Positions 53,503 to 62,600 of a stretch of DNA of 64,000 nt are shown here, piece after piece. The stretch's first letter is position 1, and every line of letters begins with the position of its first letter. Source of the DNA: Rikenellaceae bacterium (GTDB lineage: Bacteria; Bacteroidota; Bacteroidia; Bacteroidales; Rikenellaceae); NCBI GenBank assembly GCA_902363575.1, contig CABJAJ010000002.1, positions 558,001 through 622,000 on the forward strand. The letters run 5' to 3'. The notes beneath the pieces were generated by a model that had not been told where the DNA came from, did no database searches, and saw nothing but the letters and a program-made list of their open reading frames with translations. The translations under genes and the position numbers were made by a program.

Positions 53503-54540
53503 CTATGCCTCGAACAGAAACGTCAGCGATCCATCGACCAGATGCGCCGAAGCCTCGCCGGTATAGACCTGCCCGTCGCTCAGGGGGAGCTTCCGCACCG
53601 GGGTACCGGGACGCAGGTCGAGCCGCGAAAGGTCGATCCAGAAAATCGAGGGGACGAGCGTGGCTTCGTAGTAGTAAATACGCTGCTTCTGGTCTGCGAT
53701 CGAACGCCAGCGGGTCGAAGCGATATAGGGTTTATCGGGGGTCGAGATGCCGAAAGGGACCGAGACGCTGCGCATGACGCTGAACACCGTTGCGACGGCC
53801 ACCGACGGATCGGCCGTCTGCTCGACCGCGTCGATGTAGAACGAGGCCCGCACGAAGCGGTCCGACGAGCGGTTGGTGCCCGGCAGCATCACCAGACCGC
53901 CGATCTCTTTCCAATAGGCATTGACGGCCAACTGTTTGTCGAAAGCGGGCGAATTGGTGAGCACCTGGTAAGCGGGACTGTGGTAAATACGAAGGTGGCC
54001 GTCGATGTATTCAAAAATCGCGCTATCGCCCGAAGCGTCCGAGACGGCCAGATGGAGCCGCGACCTGACCCCGCCCGGCAGGTCGGGCGCGTCGATGCGG
54101 AAGCGCTCCTTCCGGAGTTCCTCGACCGCTTCGTCCACGGTGGCGAAGTTGTCGAGCACATACTGCGTCCAGATGCTCAGCCCCAGCACGGGTCGGTTGT
54201 CGCCGGGCCGCTCGTAGGAGGATTCGGGCAGGAACAGCAGGTTGGCGACGAGCCCCTTTTCGTTCATCCCGTCGGCGATACCGATATCGTATCCGGCGGC
54301 TCCGATGCTGCCGTAACGGGAAGTCCAGCGCACGACGTTGTCGCCATTGCCGCCCCGGCGTTCGATGCCCCGGGGAAAGACGTAAAGATTGGTATGAAGC
54401 TCCTCCTTCCAGTCCATCGTGCGGCCCGTGACGGTCATGCCGTCGGGTCCGCGATAGACCGCGCGTGTGCAGGCATCGCCCGAAGCAGGGAAGAGAGTGG
54501 CGGCCACCACGAGGGCGGCCAGGGATTCAAGGATTTTCAT
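53503..54540 (-). CDS. Choloylglycine hydrolase-family linear amide hydrolase
   Basis: This 345-residue Ntn hydrolase has a signal peptide ending near residue 22 and the catalytic Cys24 in DACTRAVY. Spacing to Arg40 and Asp43 (GRTMDW) equals that of Cys2-Arg18-Asp21 in bile salt hydrolase. LTNSP and the downstream DRFVR arginine also match. The position of the bile-salt-hydrolase Asn82 seems to be a hydrophobic residue (GLVANLLFLP). It may be a periplasmic bile salt hydrolase, penicillin V acylase or N-acyl amide hydrolase. Confidence 0.85.
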   Translation of the reverse strand: MKILESLAALVVAATLFPASGDACTRAVYRGPDGMTVTGRTMDWKEELHTNLYVFPRGIERRGGNGDNVVRWTSRYGSIGAAGYDIGIADGMNEKGLVANLLFLPESSYERPGDNRPVLGLSIWTQYVLDNFATVDEAVEELRKERFRIDAPDLPGGVRSRLHLAVSDASGDSAIFEYIDGHLRIYHSPAYQVLTNSPAFDKQLAVNAYWKEIGGLVMLPGTNRSSDRFVRASFYIDAVEQTADPSVAVATVFSVMRSVSVPFGISTPDKPYIASTRWRSIADQKQRIYYYEATLVPSIFWIDLSRLDLRPGTPVRKLPLSDGQVYTGEASAHLVDGSLTFLFEA

Positions 54541-54822
54541 GGCGCGGTTTTCAAGGTTTCCCGTCCCGCTGCAAAACCCGTGCAACCGCAGCACTTACGC
54601 CTGAAAAGAAGGTGACCTGCCTGCATGGAATCCCGTCCGACGGATCGTTTTTCCATCGTCCTTTCGCCGGGTCTGGCGATTCGTTCTCCGAACAGGTAAA
54701 AAGCGCACTTTTGCTTAGCTATCCGGCATCCGTGCCGCATGGTACGCAGTCCGGCGGCGCCCCGAACGTCGGGGCCAACCCGCACCCATTCGCGCGACAA
54801 GAAGGTCAAGCGGCAACAACAC

Positions 54823-55095
54823 GGGCCTGTCCGCCTCTTTTGGCTGCGATAGGAGATTCGCAACGCGATCGGCCTCGGCGGAACCGGCCTTGCGGCAACA
54901 ACACGGGCCTGTCCGCCCTTTGTGGCTGGGATAAGAGAATCGGACGCTATCTGCCCGCAGCAGAACCGGCCTTGCGGCAACCTACCGGGCCTGTCCGCCC
55001 TTGTGGCTGCGACAAGAGATTCGCAACGCGATCGGCCCCGGCAGAACAGGCCTCTTGCGGCAACCTACCGGGCCTGTCCGCCCCCTTTGGCTGCG
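54823..55095. repeat. 82-bp tandem repeat, about 3.3 copies
   Basis: The core GGGCCTGTCCGCC recurs at 54823, 54905, 54987 and 55070, giving a period of 82-83 bp. Flanking matches include GCGGCAAC, GATTCGCAACGCGATCGGCC and CAGAACCGGCC. The last copy overlaps the 3' end of the pyrophosphohydrolase gene. The rest of the 524-bp gap 54541-55064 holds no supported gene. Confidence 0.85.
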
Positions 55096-55475
55096 ATCAC
55101 GGAATCGATGTAGGCCCGGATTTTCGGCTCGGGGTCTTCCCACCCGGCGGGTTTGATGACCTTGCCGTCCTTGGGATTGTAGTGCGGCTTGCCGTCGGGC
55201 CACAGCTTGGCCATGTTGGCCCGCTGCACGATATCGAACAGCTCATCGGCCTCGAGCCCCATCTCGACCAGGGTGCCCAGGGCGAAATACATCAGGTCGA
55301 TCATGGCGTCGGCCTGCTCGTAAATGGTATCCGCGACCAGAAACTCGGCCACCTCCTCGTTCATCCACTTGCCGCGGCTCAGGGCCCGCTGCTTATCCAC
55401 CATCCGGGGCTTGTGAGCTACCGGATGGCCGAACTTGTCGTGAAATTCACGCACGTCGTTCCACTCCTTCTTCAT
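55065..55475 (-). CDS. MazG-like nucleotide pyrophosphohydrolase family protein
   Basis: This 136-residue protein has the all-alpha NTP pyrophosphohydrolase pattern: an EExxE-like segment (NEEVAEFL) and a later DAMIDLMYFALG helix with metal-binding acids. It resembles the phosphoribosyl-ATP pyrophosphohydrolase-like family. The substrate is unknown. The final residues AAKGGGQAR are encoded by the last unit of the 82-bp repeat, so the native C-terminus may have been replaced. Confidence 0.75.
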   Translation of the reverse strand: MKKEWNDVREFHDKFGHPVAHKPRMVDKQRALSRGKWMNEEVAEFLVADTIYEQADAMIDLMYFALGTLVEMGLEADELFDIVQRANMAKLWPDGKPHYNPKDGKVIKPAGWEDPEPKIRAYIDSVIAAKGGGQAR

Positions 55476-55497
55476 AATCGGGTCGTTTTTGCAAAGA

Positions 55498-55557
55498 CAA
55501 ATGTAGCGTTTTTTTCGGCGACCCGGCCGCTGCGACCGAATTTGTTTCGTATCTTTG
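55498..55557. promoter_or_regulatory. Divergent promoter boxes of the pyrophosphohydrolase and engB
   Basis: Minus-strand TACATTTG at 55498-55505 lies 22 bp before the pyrophosphohydrolase ATG. Plus-strand TATCTTTG at 55550-55557 lies 38 bp before the engB ATG. Confidence 0.65.
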
Positions 55558-55595
55558 CGTCGCAGGACGGCGTCGTCCGCAAAAACCGGTCAGGC

Positions 55596-56195
55596 ATGCA
55601 GATCCACAAGGCACAGTTCCGTTGCAGTTCCCAGCGCACGTCGCAGGTTCCCGCCGACGCGCTGCGCGACATCGCCTTCATCGGGCGCAGCAACGTGGGC
55701 AAATCGTCGCTCATCAACATGCTCACGGGCCACGCGGGGCTGGCCAAAGTCTCCGGCACGCCGGGCAAAACGCGGCTCATCAACCACTTTCTGATCGACG
55801 ACCGCTGGTATCTGGTCGATCTGCCGGGTTACGGCTACGCGAGGGCATCCCGCTCGGTGCGCAACGAATTTTCCAGACTCATCCTCGACTATGTGCTTCG
55901 CTGCGAGAAGATGCACTTCCTCTACGTTCTGGTCGATGCACGGCTGGAGCCCCAGCGCATCGACCTGGATTTCTTCGGGCTGCTCGGACGCGAAGGGGTG
56001 CCTTTCGGCATCGTCTTTACCAAGATCGACAAGCTTTCGGCCGCACAGTTGCGGCGCAACCTGGATCGCTACCGCTCGACGCTGCTCGAACAGTGGGAGG
56101 AGTTGCCTCCGATCTTCTGCGTCTCGAGCGCCGACCGCCGCGGACGGGAGGAGATTCTGGCCCATATCGAAAAATGTTTGACCGATTGTTCATAA
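55596..56195 (+). CDS. engB: Ribosome biogenesis GTPase YihA/YsxC (EngB)
   Basis: This 199-residue GTPase aids large ribosomal subunit assembly. The G motifs are GRSNVGKSS (G1), GTPGKT (G2), DLPGYG (G3) and TKIDK (G4). The ATG at 55596 follows its promoter by 38 bp. A frame extending far upstream is not used. Confidence 0.95.
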   Translation: MQIHKAQFRCSSQRTSQVPADALRDIAFIGRSNVGKSSLINMLTGHAGLAKVSGTPGKTRLINHFLIDDRWYLVDLPGYGYARASRSVRNEFSRLILDYVLRCEKMHFLYVLVDARLEPQRIDLDFFGLLGREGVPFGIVFTKIDKLSAAQLRRNLDRYRSTLLEQWEELPPIFCVSSADRRGREEILAHIEKCLTDCS

Positions 56196-56198
56196 ATG

Positions 56199-56222
56199 AC
56201 GGACCCGCAGGTCCGTTTTTTT
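56199..56222 (+). terminator. Rho-independent terminator of engB
   Basis: A perfect 7-bp stem (56199-56205 with 56210-56216), 4-nt loop and T7 (56216-56222), 3 bp after the stop codon. Confidence 0.88.
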
Positions 56223-56234
56223 CATCCCTTATGC

Positions 56235-56242
56235 TATCTTTG
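56235..56242 (+). promoter_or_regulatory. -7 promoter box of prs
   Basis: TATCTTTG lies 23 bp before the prs ATG and 12 bp after the engB terminator T tract. Confidence 0.68.
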
Positions 56243-56265
56243 TCGCACCAAACGCTCCAAATACC

Positions 56266-57207
56266 ATGGCCATCCACAAAATCAAATTCTTCACCGGTCG
56301 CAACTCGCAGTACCTCGCCGAAAAAATCGTCGCCAGCTACGGCACCTCGCTCGGCAAGTCGGAAGTACTCCAGTTCAGCGACGGCGAATTCCAGCCCTGC
56401 TACAACGAATCCATCCGCGGCTGCACGGTCTTTATCATCCAATCGACGTTTCCGCCGCTGGACAACCTCATGGAACTGCTGATGATGGTCGATGCCGCCC
56501 GCCGCGCCTCGGCCTACAAAGTCATCGCCGTCATGCCCTATTTCGGGTGGGCGCGGCAGGACCGCAAGGACCGACCCCGCGTGCCGATCGGCGCGAAGCT
56601 GGTGGCCAACATGCTCGTCGCGGCGGGCGTGGACCGCGTGATGACCATGGATCTGCACGCCGACCAGATTCAGGGTTTCTTCGACGTGCCGGTGGACACG
56701 CTCTACGCCAGCGGCATCTTCATCCCCTACATCCGTTCGCTCGGCATCGAGGACCTCTCGATCGCCGCCCCCGACATGGGCGGGGCGAAGCGGGCTAACA
56801 CCTACGCCAAATGGCTCGAGACGCCCATCATCATCTCCCACAAGGAGCGGGCGAAAGCCAACGTAGTCGGTAAGATGACCGCCATCGGCGAGGTCGAAGG
56901 GCGCAACATCATCATCGTGGACGACATGATCGACACGGCCGGCACGATCTGCATGGCCGCCGACATGCTCATGGCCCGCGGCGCCAAAAGCGTCCGCGCC
57001 GCCATCACCCACCCCATCCTCTCGGGCGAGGCCTACGAGAAGATCGCCGCCAGCGCCCTGCAGGAGGTGATCGTAACGGACACCATTCCTCTGCGCGAAG
57101 GCAAGGACCTGAGCAAGTTCACCGTCCTCTCGGTGGCCGACCTGTTTGCCGACGTGATCGAGCGGGTGCACAACTACAAAGAGATTTCGTCGATCTTCTT
57201 CAAATAG
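56266..57207 (+). CDS. prs: Ribose-phosphate pyrophosphokinase
   Basis: This 313-residue enzyme makes PRPP from ribose 5-phosphate and ATP. Motifs are FSDGEFQPCYNESIRG, YFGWARQDRKDRPRVPI (ATP-binding flexible loop), DLHADQIQGFF and the PRPP-binding IIIVDDMIDTAGT. It is complete and monocistronic. Confidence 0.97.
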   Translation: MAIHKIKFFTGRNSQYLAEKIVASYGTSLGKSEVLQFSDGEFQPCYNESIRGCTVFIIQSTFPPLDNLMELLMMVDAARRASAYKVIAVMPYFGWARQDRKDRPRVPIGAKLVANMLVAAGVDRVMTMDLHADQIQGFFDVPVDTLYASGIFIPYIRSLGIEDLSIAAPDMGGAKRANTYAKWLETPIIISHKERAKANVVGKMTAIGEVEGRNIIIVDDMIDTAGTICMAADMLMARGAKSVRAAITHPILSGEAYEKIAASALQEVIVTDTIPLREGKDLSKFTVLSVADLFADVIERVHNYKEISSIFFK

Positions 57208-57269
57208 CGACCGCCCGTTTCCTGTCACCGGGGCAGCGGATTCCCGCAGGCGTGCACGGCTGAAAACCG

Positions 57270-57360
57270 CCGGGCATGACAGAAAGCCGGGCATGACAGA
57301 AAGCCGGGCATGGCAGAAAGCCGGGCGTGGCAGAAAGCCGGGCATGGCAGAAAGCCGGGC
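57270..57360. repeat. 17-bp tandem repeat, 5.4 copies
   Basis: The unit CCGGGCATGGCAGAAAG repeats at 57270, 57287, 57304, 57321 and 57338, with a partial copy at 57355. Units differ only by A/G changes. It lies in the 380-bp gap between the convergent prs and SDR genes, and no gene is supported in that gap. Confidence 0.9.
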
Positions 57361-57536
57361 CGCAAGAAGAGGCGGGACACGATGTCAAGGCGGGAGAGAA
57401 TCGGGGTGCATCGTCGGGGAGACGTCGGCGGCGAAGACGGCCGGCGCACGAACGAACCGTGCAGCAACCCGGCACGGCAGAGAACTCGACCGTATCCCGG
57501 GATGCGAAACCGGCACCGCGCCAAGCCGATGAGAAC

Positions 57537-57570
57537 GAACGCTCCCCGCAGCAAGCGGCGGGGAGCGTTC
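57537..57570. terminator. Hairpin between convergent prs and SDR genes
   Basis: A perfect 13-bp GC-rich stem (57537-57549 with 57558-57570) and 8-nt loop, 18 bp after the SDR stop on the minus strand. T tracts are weak on both sides, so it may be a bidirectional or Rho-assisted terminator. Confidence 0.6.
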
Positions 57571-57587
57571 CTGTTTCGGGCGGAACC

Positions 57588-58403
57588 CTATTTCAGCGGA
57601 CTGTCCGGCTCACGCGACATGACCAGATAGAACATGCGGTCGAGGAATGCCGGAGCGAATTTCTTTACGAAATGGGTCGCGCGGCCTTCGCTCTCCATCA
57701 GACAGAGGCGTTTGCGGCGCAGAATACCCCGTGCGACGATGCGGGCCACCTGGTCGGCGGTCATCATCTTCCCCTCGTTGCGGGGGGTTTCGCCCTGGCT
57801 CGAACCGTCGGCGGTGAGGGCGGCGAATCGAACGTTCGACGCCGTGAATCCCGGGCAGGCGATCATTACGTGGAGTCCTTTTTTGAGGTTTTCGATGCGC
57901 ACGGTCTCGAGGAACCCCGTCATGGCGAATTTCGATGCCGAGTACCCCGTGCGGCCGGGGAGACCGTGGAGCCCCGCCACCGAGGAGATGCCCACCAGCG
58001 AACCCTTTGCCCGCTGCAAATAGGGCAGCGCGTATTTCGTACAGTAAACCGTTCCCCAGAAATTGACGTCCATCAGCCGGTGCAGCACGGCGAGATCCAC
58101 CTCGTCGAAGAGCGCACGCATCGAAAGCCCTGCGTTGCAGACAAGCACATCCACCCCGCCGAAAGCCCGGACGGTCGTCTCGACCAACTCGCGGCACTCC
58201 TGCTCGCTCGTCACGTCGGTCGCGCAATATTCGGCCACGCCGCCCGTCTGCCGGATCGAGCCGGCGACGAGCTGCAATTTCTGCAAGCTGCGGGCCGCGA
58301 GCATCACCCGGGCTCCGCAGGCCGCAAAGTGGCGGGCCAGCGCCTCTCCGATCCCCGACGAAGCGCCGGTGACGATCACCGCTTTATCCCTGAAATCCTT
58401 CAT
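57588..58403 (-). CDS. Short-chain dehydrogenase/reductase
   Basis: This 271-residue classical SDR has the cofactor motif TGASSGIG, NAG (VCNAGLS), the catalytic Ser in GISSVAG and YSASK. A C-terminal extension with a hydrophobic region may bind membranes. The substrate is unknown; related proteins act on lipids or ketones. Its ATG overlaps the stop of the MBL hydrolase gene (ATGA). Confidence 0.88.
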   Translation of the reverse strand: MKDFRDKAVIVTGASSGIGEALARHFAACGARVMLAARSLQKLQLVAGSIRQTGGVAEYCATDVTSEQECRELVETTVRAFGGVDVLVCNAGLSMRALFDEVDLAVLHRLMDVNFWGTVYCTKYALPYLQRAKGSLVGISSVAGLHGLPGRTGYSASKFAMTGFLETVRIENLKKGLHVMIACPGFTASNVRFAALTADGSSQGETPRNEGKMMTADQVARIVARGILRRKRLCLMESEGRATHFVKKFAPAFLDRMFYLVMSREPDSPLK

Positions 58404-59188
58404 CTATCTTCGTTTATGGTTACTTCGAGCATATCGTAGGCCAGATGCACCCCCGGCGGCAGCGCAGGCTCCGTCTCGGCATAGAGGCCGATTTCGTGGG
58501 ACATGTGCGTCAGGTAGGCTTCGCGAGGGGCGACGCGGCGGATAAGCTCCAACGCCTCGGCGACGTTGAAGTGGGAGTAGTGCGGCTCGAAACGCAGCGC
58601 ATTGACCACCAGCACCTCGACGCCACGCAGCTTTTCGACCTCCGCGTCGGCGATGGTCTTGAAGTCGGTCAGGTAGGCCAGCTTGCCGATCCGGAAGCCC
58701 GTCACCTCGAACCGCTCGGAGTGGTGCCCCGACACGGGGACCACCTCCACTCCCTTGACCCGAAAAGGCTTTCCCGGCACGATCGTGCGGAGCTCGATTT
58801 CGGGTACGCCGCGGTATTTGTCGGCCGCGAAAGCGTAGTCGAAATCCTTGCGCACGCAGGCCAGCACGTGTTCCGTGCCGTAGAGGTCGATCCGGTGGAT
58901 GACGGGAAAATCCACGAAGTTGAACGCCCTGACGTCGTCCAAACCTCCGATATGGTCCTTGTGCTCGTGCGTGAGCAGGATGGCGTCGATATGTCGCACG
59001 CCCGTGCGGAGCATCTGGTAGCGGAAATCGGGTCCCGCATCAATGACGAGCCTCACCTCCCCGCACTCGATCATGGCCGAGGTGCGCAGGCGCCGGTCCC
59101 GCCGGTCGGCGGAGGTGCAGACCCGGCAGCGGCAGCCGATGATGGGCACGCCCTGCGAGGTGCCCGTTCCGAGGAAGGTGAGTTTCAT
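58400..59188 (-). CDS. PhnP-like metallo-beta-lactamase-fold hydrolase
   Basis: This 262-residue protein begins MKLTFLGTGTSQGVP, typical of the PhnP/RNase Z branch. A Cys pair (GCRCRVC) after the first strand may bind structural zinc. The metal site HEHKDH, GHHSERFE and HMSHE follow. A phosphodiesterase role is probable but the substrate is unknown. The ATG is 5 bp beyond its -7 box, pointing to a leaderless message. Confidence 0.88.
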   Translation of the reverse strand: MKLTFLGTGTSQGVPIIGCRCRVCTSADRRDRRLRTSAMIECGEVRLVIDAGPDFRYQMLRTGVRHIDAILLTHEHKDHIGGLDDVRAFNFVDFPVIHRIDLYGTEHVLACVRKDFDYAFAADKYRGVPEIELRTIVPGKPFRVKGVEVVPVSGHHSERFEVTGFRIGKLAYLTDFKTIADAEVEKLRGVEVLVVNALRFEPHYSHFNVAEALELIRRVAPREAYLTHMSHEIGLYAETEPALPPGVHLAYDMLEVTINEDR

Positions 59189-59193
59189 GTGCG

Positions 59194-59201
59194 CAAATGT
59201 A
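59194..59201 (-). promoter_or_regulatory. -7 promoter box of the MBL-SDR operon
   Basis: Minus-strand TACATTTG ends 5 bp before the ATG at 59188. It follows the terminator of the efflux operon. Confidence 0.65.
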
Positions 59202-59243
59202 ACAAAAATCCCGCTACATCGGGATGCGAAATGCTGACAAACC

Positions 59244-59277
59244 GGCGGCCGGACACCGTTTCCTGTGTCCGGCCGCC
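59244..59277 (-). terminator. Terminator of the RND efflux operon
   Basis: A perfect 13-bp stem (59244-59256 with 59265-59277) with an 8-nt loop, 33 bp after the PII-like gene stop. Only a short T-rich stretch follows on the minus strand. Confidence 0.68.
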
Positions 59278-59309
59278 GCAAGCCACATAGGAAGCCGCCG
59301 GTTAGACGG

Positions 59310-59603
59310 CTACATGCCGCACTCGACGTTCCAGACGAAGGCCCGGGAACCCTGCATCCGCGTGGCCGCATCCATCTCGCGGAACGCATCGAGCAGCCCC
59401 GCAACCTGGTCGTCCTCGACCACGGCGAGGATCGACGCATTCATCGATGGCCACGCATGCGTGCCGTAATGGGGTTCGCCGTCCACCGAGCCGCGCCCTT
59501 CGGTGAGGGCCCAGCGGGTGAAGCCACGGATGCCCCGCTCGTCCAGAATTCCGTTCACCCGGTCCGTCAATGCCTGGTTGTAGGATAAGAATACCGCTTT
59601 CAT
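59310..59603 (-). CDS. PII-like protein encoded with an RND pump
   Basis: This 97-residue protein has a ferredoxin-like PII/CutA-type pattern (MKAVFLSYNQALTDRV, ASILAVVEDDQVAGLLDAF) and a conserved TEGRGSVDGEPHYGTHAWPSMN segment. It lies 4 bp after the RND permease gene, a link kept in other Bacteroidales. It may sense a small ligand or metal and regulate the pump; this is inferred from context and fold. Confidence 0.72.
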   Translation of the reverse strand: MKAVFLSYNQALTDRVNGILDERGIRGFTRWALTEGRGSVDGEPHYGTHAWPSMNASILAVVEDDQVAGLLDAFREMDAATRMQGSRAFVWNVECGM

Positions 59604-59607
59604 ACCA

Positions 59608-62600
59608 TTATTTATTGAAATTATCGGCCTGGTGACTGGCCTGAAGTTTTGCGATGCGCTGGCGCTCCTTGCGCTGCGAACGATTGACCATCACCGAATA
59701 GAGAGCCGGCACGATGAACAGCGTGAGGATCGTCGAGCAGGTGAGGCCGCCGATCACGGCGATACCCATGGGCTGCCAGGTCTCCGACCCGGCCCCCGTA
59801 CCGATCGCCAGCGGCACCATGCCGAGGATGGTCGTAAAGGAGGTCATCAGCACCGGACGCAGACGGCTCTTGCCGCCGGCGATCACGGCGTCGAAAACGC
59901 CTGCCCCGCGCTCGATCAGCAGGTTCATGTAGTCCACCATCACGATACCGTTCTTGGTGACGATGCCCACCAGCATGATCGCGCCGATCAGGGCGATGAG
60001 CGACAGGGGCGTCGAAGTCATCCAGAGGGCCACGAAGACGCCCGTGAAGGCGAACGGGATGGTGAACATGATGATGAACGGGAACTTGAGCGACTCGAAC
60101 TGCGTGGCCATGACGATATAGACCAGAATCACGATCAGGCCGAAGAGCATCAGCAGGTCGGAGAAGGCGTCGCCCTGATCCTCGACCGTGCCGCCCACCT
60201 CGAGATCGACCCCTTCGGGTGTCGGGTACTCGTCGATGAGCTGCTGCGCCTGGGCCACAACTTCGCCCAGGGCGACGCCGGCGCCCAGCGACGACTTGAC
60301 GGTAATCACGCGCTGGCGGTTTTCGCGCTCGATGGTCGGGGCGGCGTACTCCTCCTGCACGAAGCCGACCTCGCGCAGTTTGACGGGCCTGCCGGCCCCA
60401 TTGTAGAGCGTAATGTTCTCCACGTCCTCGATGCTCGTGCGGAAAGGCTCGCCGTAGCGCACCACGATGTCGTACTCGTCGCCGTCCTCCCGGTATTTGG
60501 AGGCCACCAACCCGTCGATGCGGTTGCGGACGAACTGCGAAGCCGTGGAGCTGTTCATCCCGTAATAGGAGAGGCGGTCGCGGTCGAACACCACGTTGAA
60601 CTCGGGCCGCAGGTCGTCGCGCGAAAGCTGCACGTCGCGCGTGCCGGGAATCGCCGCCATCTTGGCCTTGAGGTCGTTCGCCACCGTGTTGGTCTCCTCC
60701 ATATCATAGCCGAAGACCTTGATATCGACCGTGCTTGTGCCGCTCATACTTCCGGTCTGTCCGCCGGGAGTGACCGTGTACTGCCGCACTTCGGGAATCC
60801 GGTCGAGCTCCTCGCGCAGCAGGTCGGAAATCCGGTAGATCGAACGCTCGCGTTCGGTCGAGCGGGGCAGGCGCAGGTTGTAGTTGATGATATGCGAACC
60901 GGTCGTCTGCATCGCCGCGAAAGCGTTGTCCGAGGAGTTGGCGCCCGACGAGGCGGAAACGAGCACGATCTCGGGGAATTTCTCGTAGATGATGCTGTCG
61001 ATCTGCCGCGCGACGCGGGCCGTGTATTCCACCGAAACGTTCTGCTCCAGTTCGACCGTGGCCGAAATGCGGCCGTTGTCAGAAGGCGGGAAAAACTCCG
61101 TCGGCACCCGCGTGAGCAGCAGCAGCGAGACCACAAAGAGTCCCATCATGGAGAAGATCGTGATGCGACGGTGGTGAACCACCCAGTCGAGCGCACGCCC
61201 GTAGGCGTTATCGAGCCACATGAGCGCCTTGTCGATCGGCTTGTAAACTATGCCGAGGCCTTTGTAGTCATGCTCCCCGCCCTCCAGTTTGAGGATATAG
61301 GCCGACATCATCGGGGTGAGCGAAATGGCGGCGAGCGTCGAGACGCAGACCACGATCGAAACGATCCACCCCAGCTCGCGGAACAGGATACCCGCCATGC
61401 CCGGCACCATCGTCAGGGGCAGGAACACCGCTACGACCACCAGCGTAGTGGCGATGACCGACAGCCACACTTCATTGGTCGCGTAAATGGCCGCCTCCTT
61501 GGGCGAAGAGCCCCGCTCGATGTGGGTCGTGATATTCTCCAGCACCACGATCGCGTCGTCCACGACCATACCGATAGCGATCGAGAGCGACGAAAGGGAG
61601 ATGATATTGAGCGTCGATCCGGTGGCGAACAGGTAGATGAACGAACAGATGAGCGAGACGGGGATGGTCATGCAGATGATGAAAGTCGCCCGCCAACGCC
61701 CCAGGAAGGCCATCACCACCAGCACCACGAAGATGAAAGCGAACATGATGGTCTCGGAAAGCGAGCGGATGGAGTCCGTAATCTCCTGCGAGCCCTCGAA
61801 GATCAGCTCCATCTTCACGTCTTTGGGCAGCGTTTTGGCGATCTGCGGCAGCCGCCGTCCGATCTCCTTGACGATATTGACCGTATTGGAACCCGACTGC
61901 TTCTGGATCATCACGCGCACGCCCAACTGCCCGTTTACGCGCTCGTCCATGGTGGCCTTCTCGAGCGTGTCGCGGATTTGGGCCACGTCGCTGAGCATCA
62001 CCGTACGGCCCCCGGCATTGGATATGACCACCCGGCGCAGGTCGTCCTCGCTCGAGGTGAACTCGCCGTCGGCCTTGATGTTGAACGTGTTGTTGCCGAT
62101 GTCGATCGTGCCGCTGGGAATATTGACGTTTTCGGCGGCGATGATATTGCCCAACTGCTCGACCGTCAGGTTGTAGGCTTCGAGCTTCTTGGGATCGACG
62201 TTTACCTGCACCTCCCGCTCGGGAGCGCCCATGATGGTCACGGCGCCCACGCCGTCCACGCGGTTGAGCACATTGACGAGCTTGTCGTCCAGGATTTTAT
62301 TGAGCGCCGGATAGCTCTCGTCGGCGGTGATGGCGAGCATCATCACCGGAATCATCGAGGTCGAGAACTTGAAAATGGTCGGATACTCCACGTCGTCGGG
62401 CAGCATCGAGAGGCTTCGGCTCACCACGTCGCGTATCTCATTGGCCCCTTCGTCCAGGTCGGAGCCGTACTCGAACTCCACGGTGATGAGCGACACGTTG
62501 TCCTGCGACTTGGAGGTGAGCTTCTTCAGGTTGCTCACCGTGTTGAGGTTATCCTCGAGCACACGGGTGATGTTGGTCTCGATATCCGCGGCATTGGCGC

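Noticed and set aside
54823..55095. CRISPR or insertion-sequence remnant
   Set aside because: The intervals between the cores are themselves similar, so it is a plain tandem repeat. No transposase fragment or terminal inverted repeats are seen.
54465..55595. Upstream extension of engB by more than 370 codons
   Set aside because: It crosses the 82-bp repeat, the antisense pyrophosphohydrolase gene and the engB promoter. The conserved protein starts at 55596.
57270..57360. CRISPR array
   Set aside because: The 17-bp units are directly adjacent with no unique spacers, and no cas genes are present.
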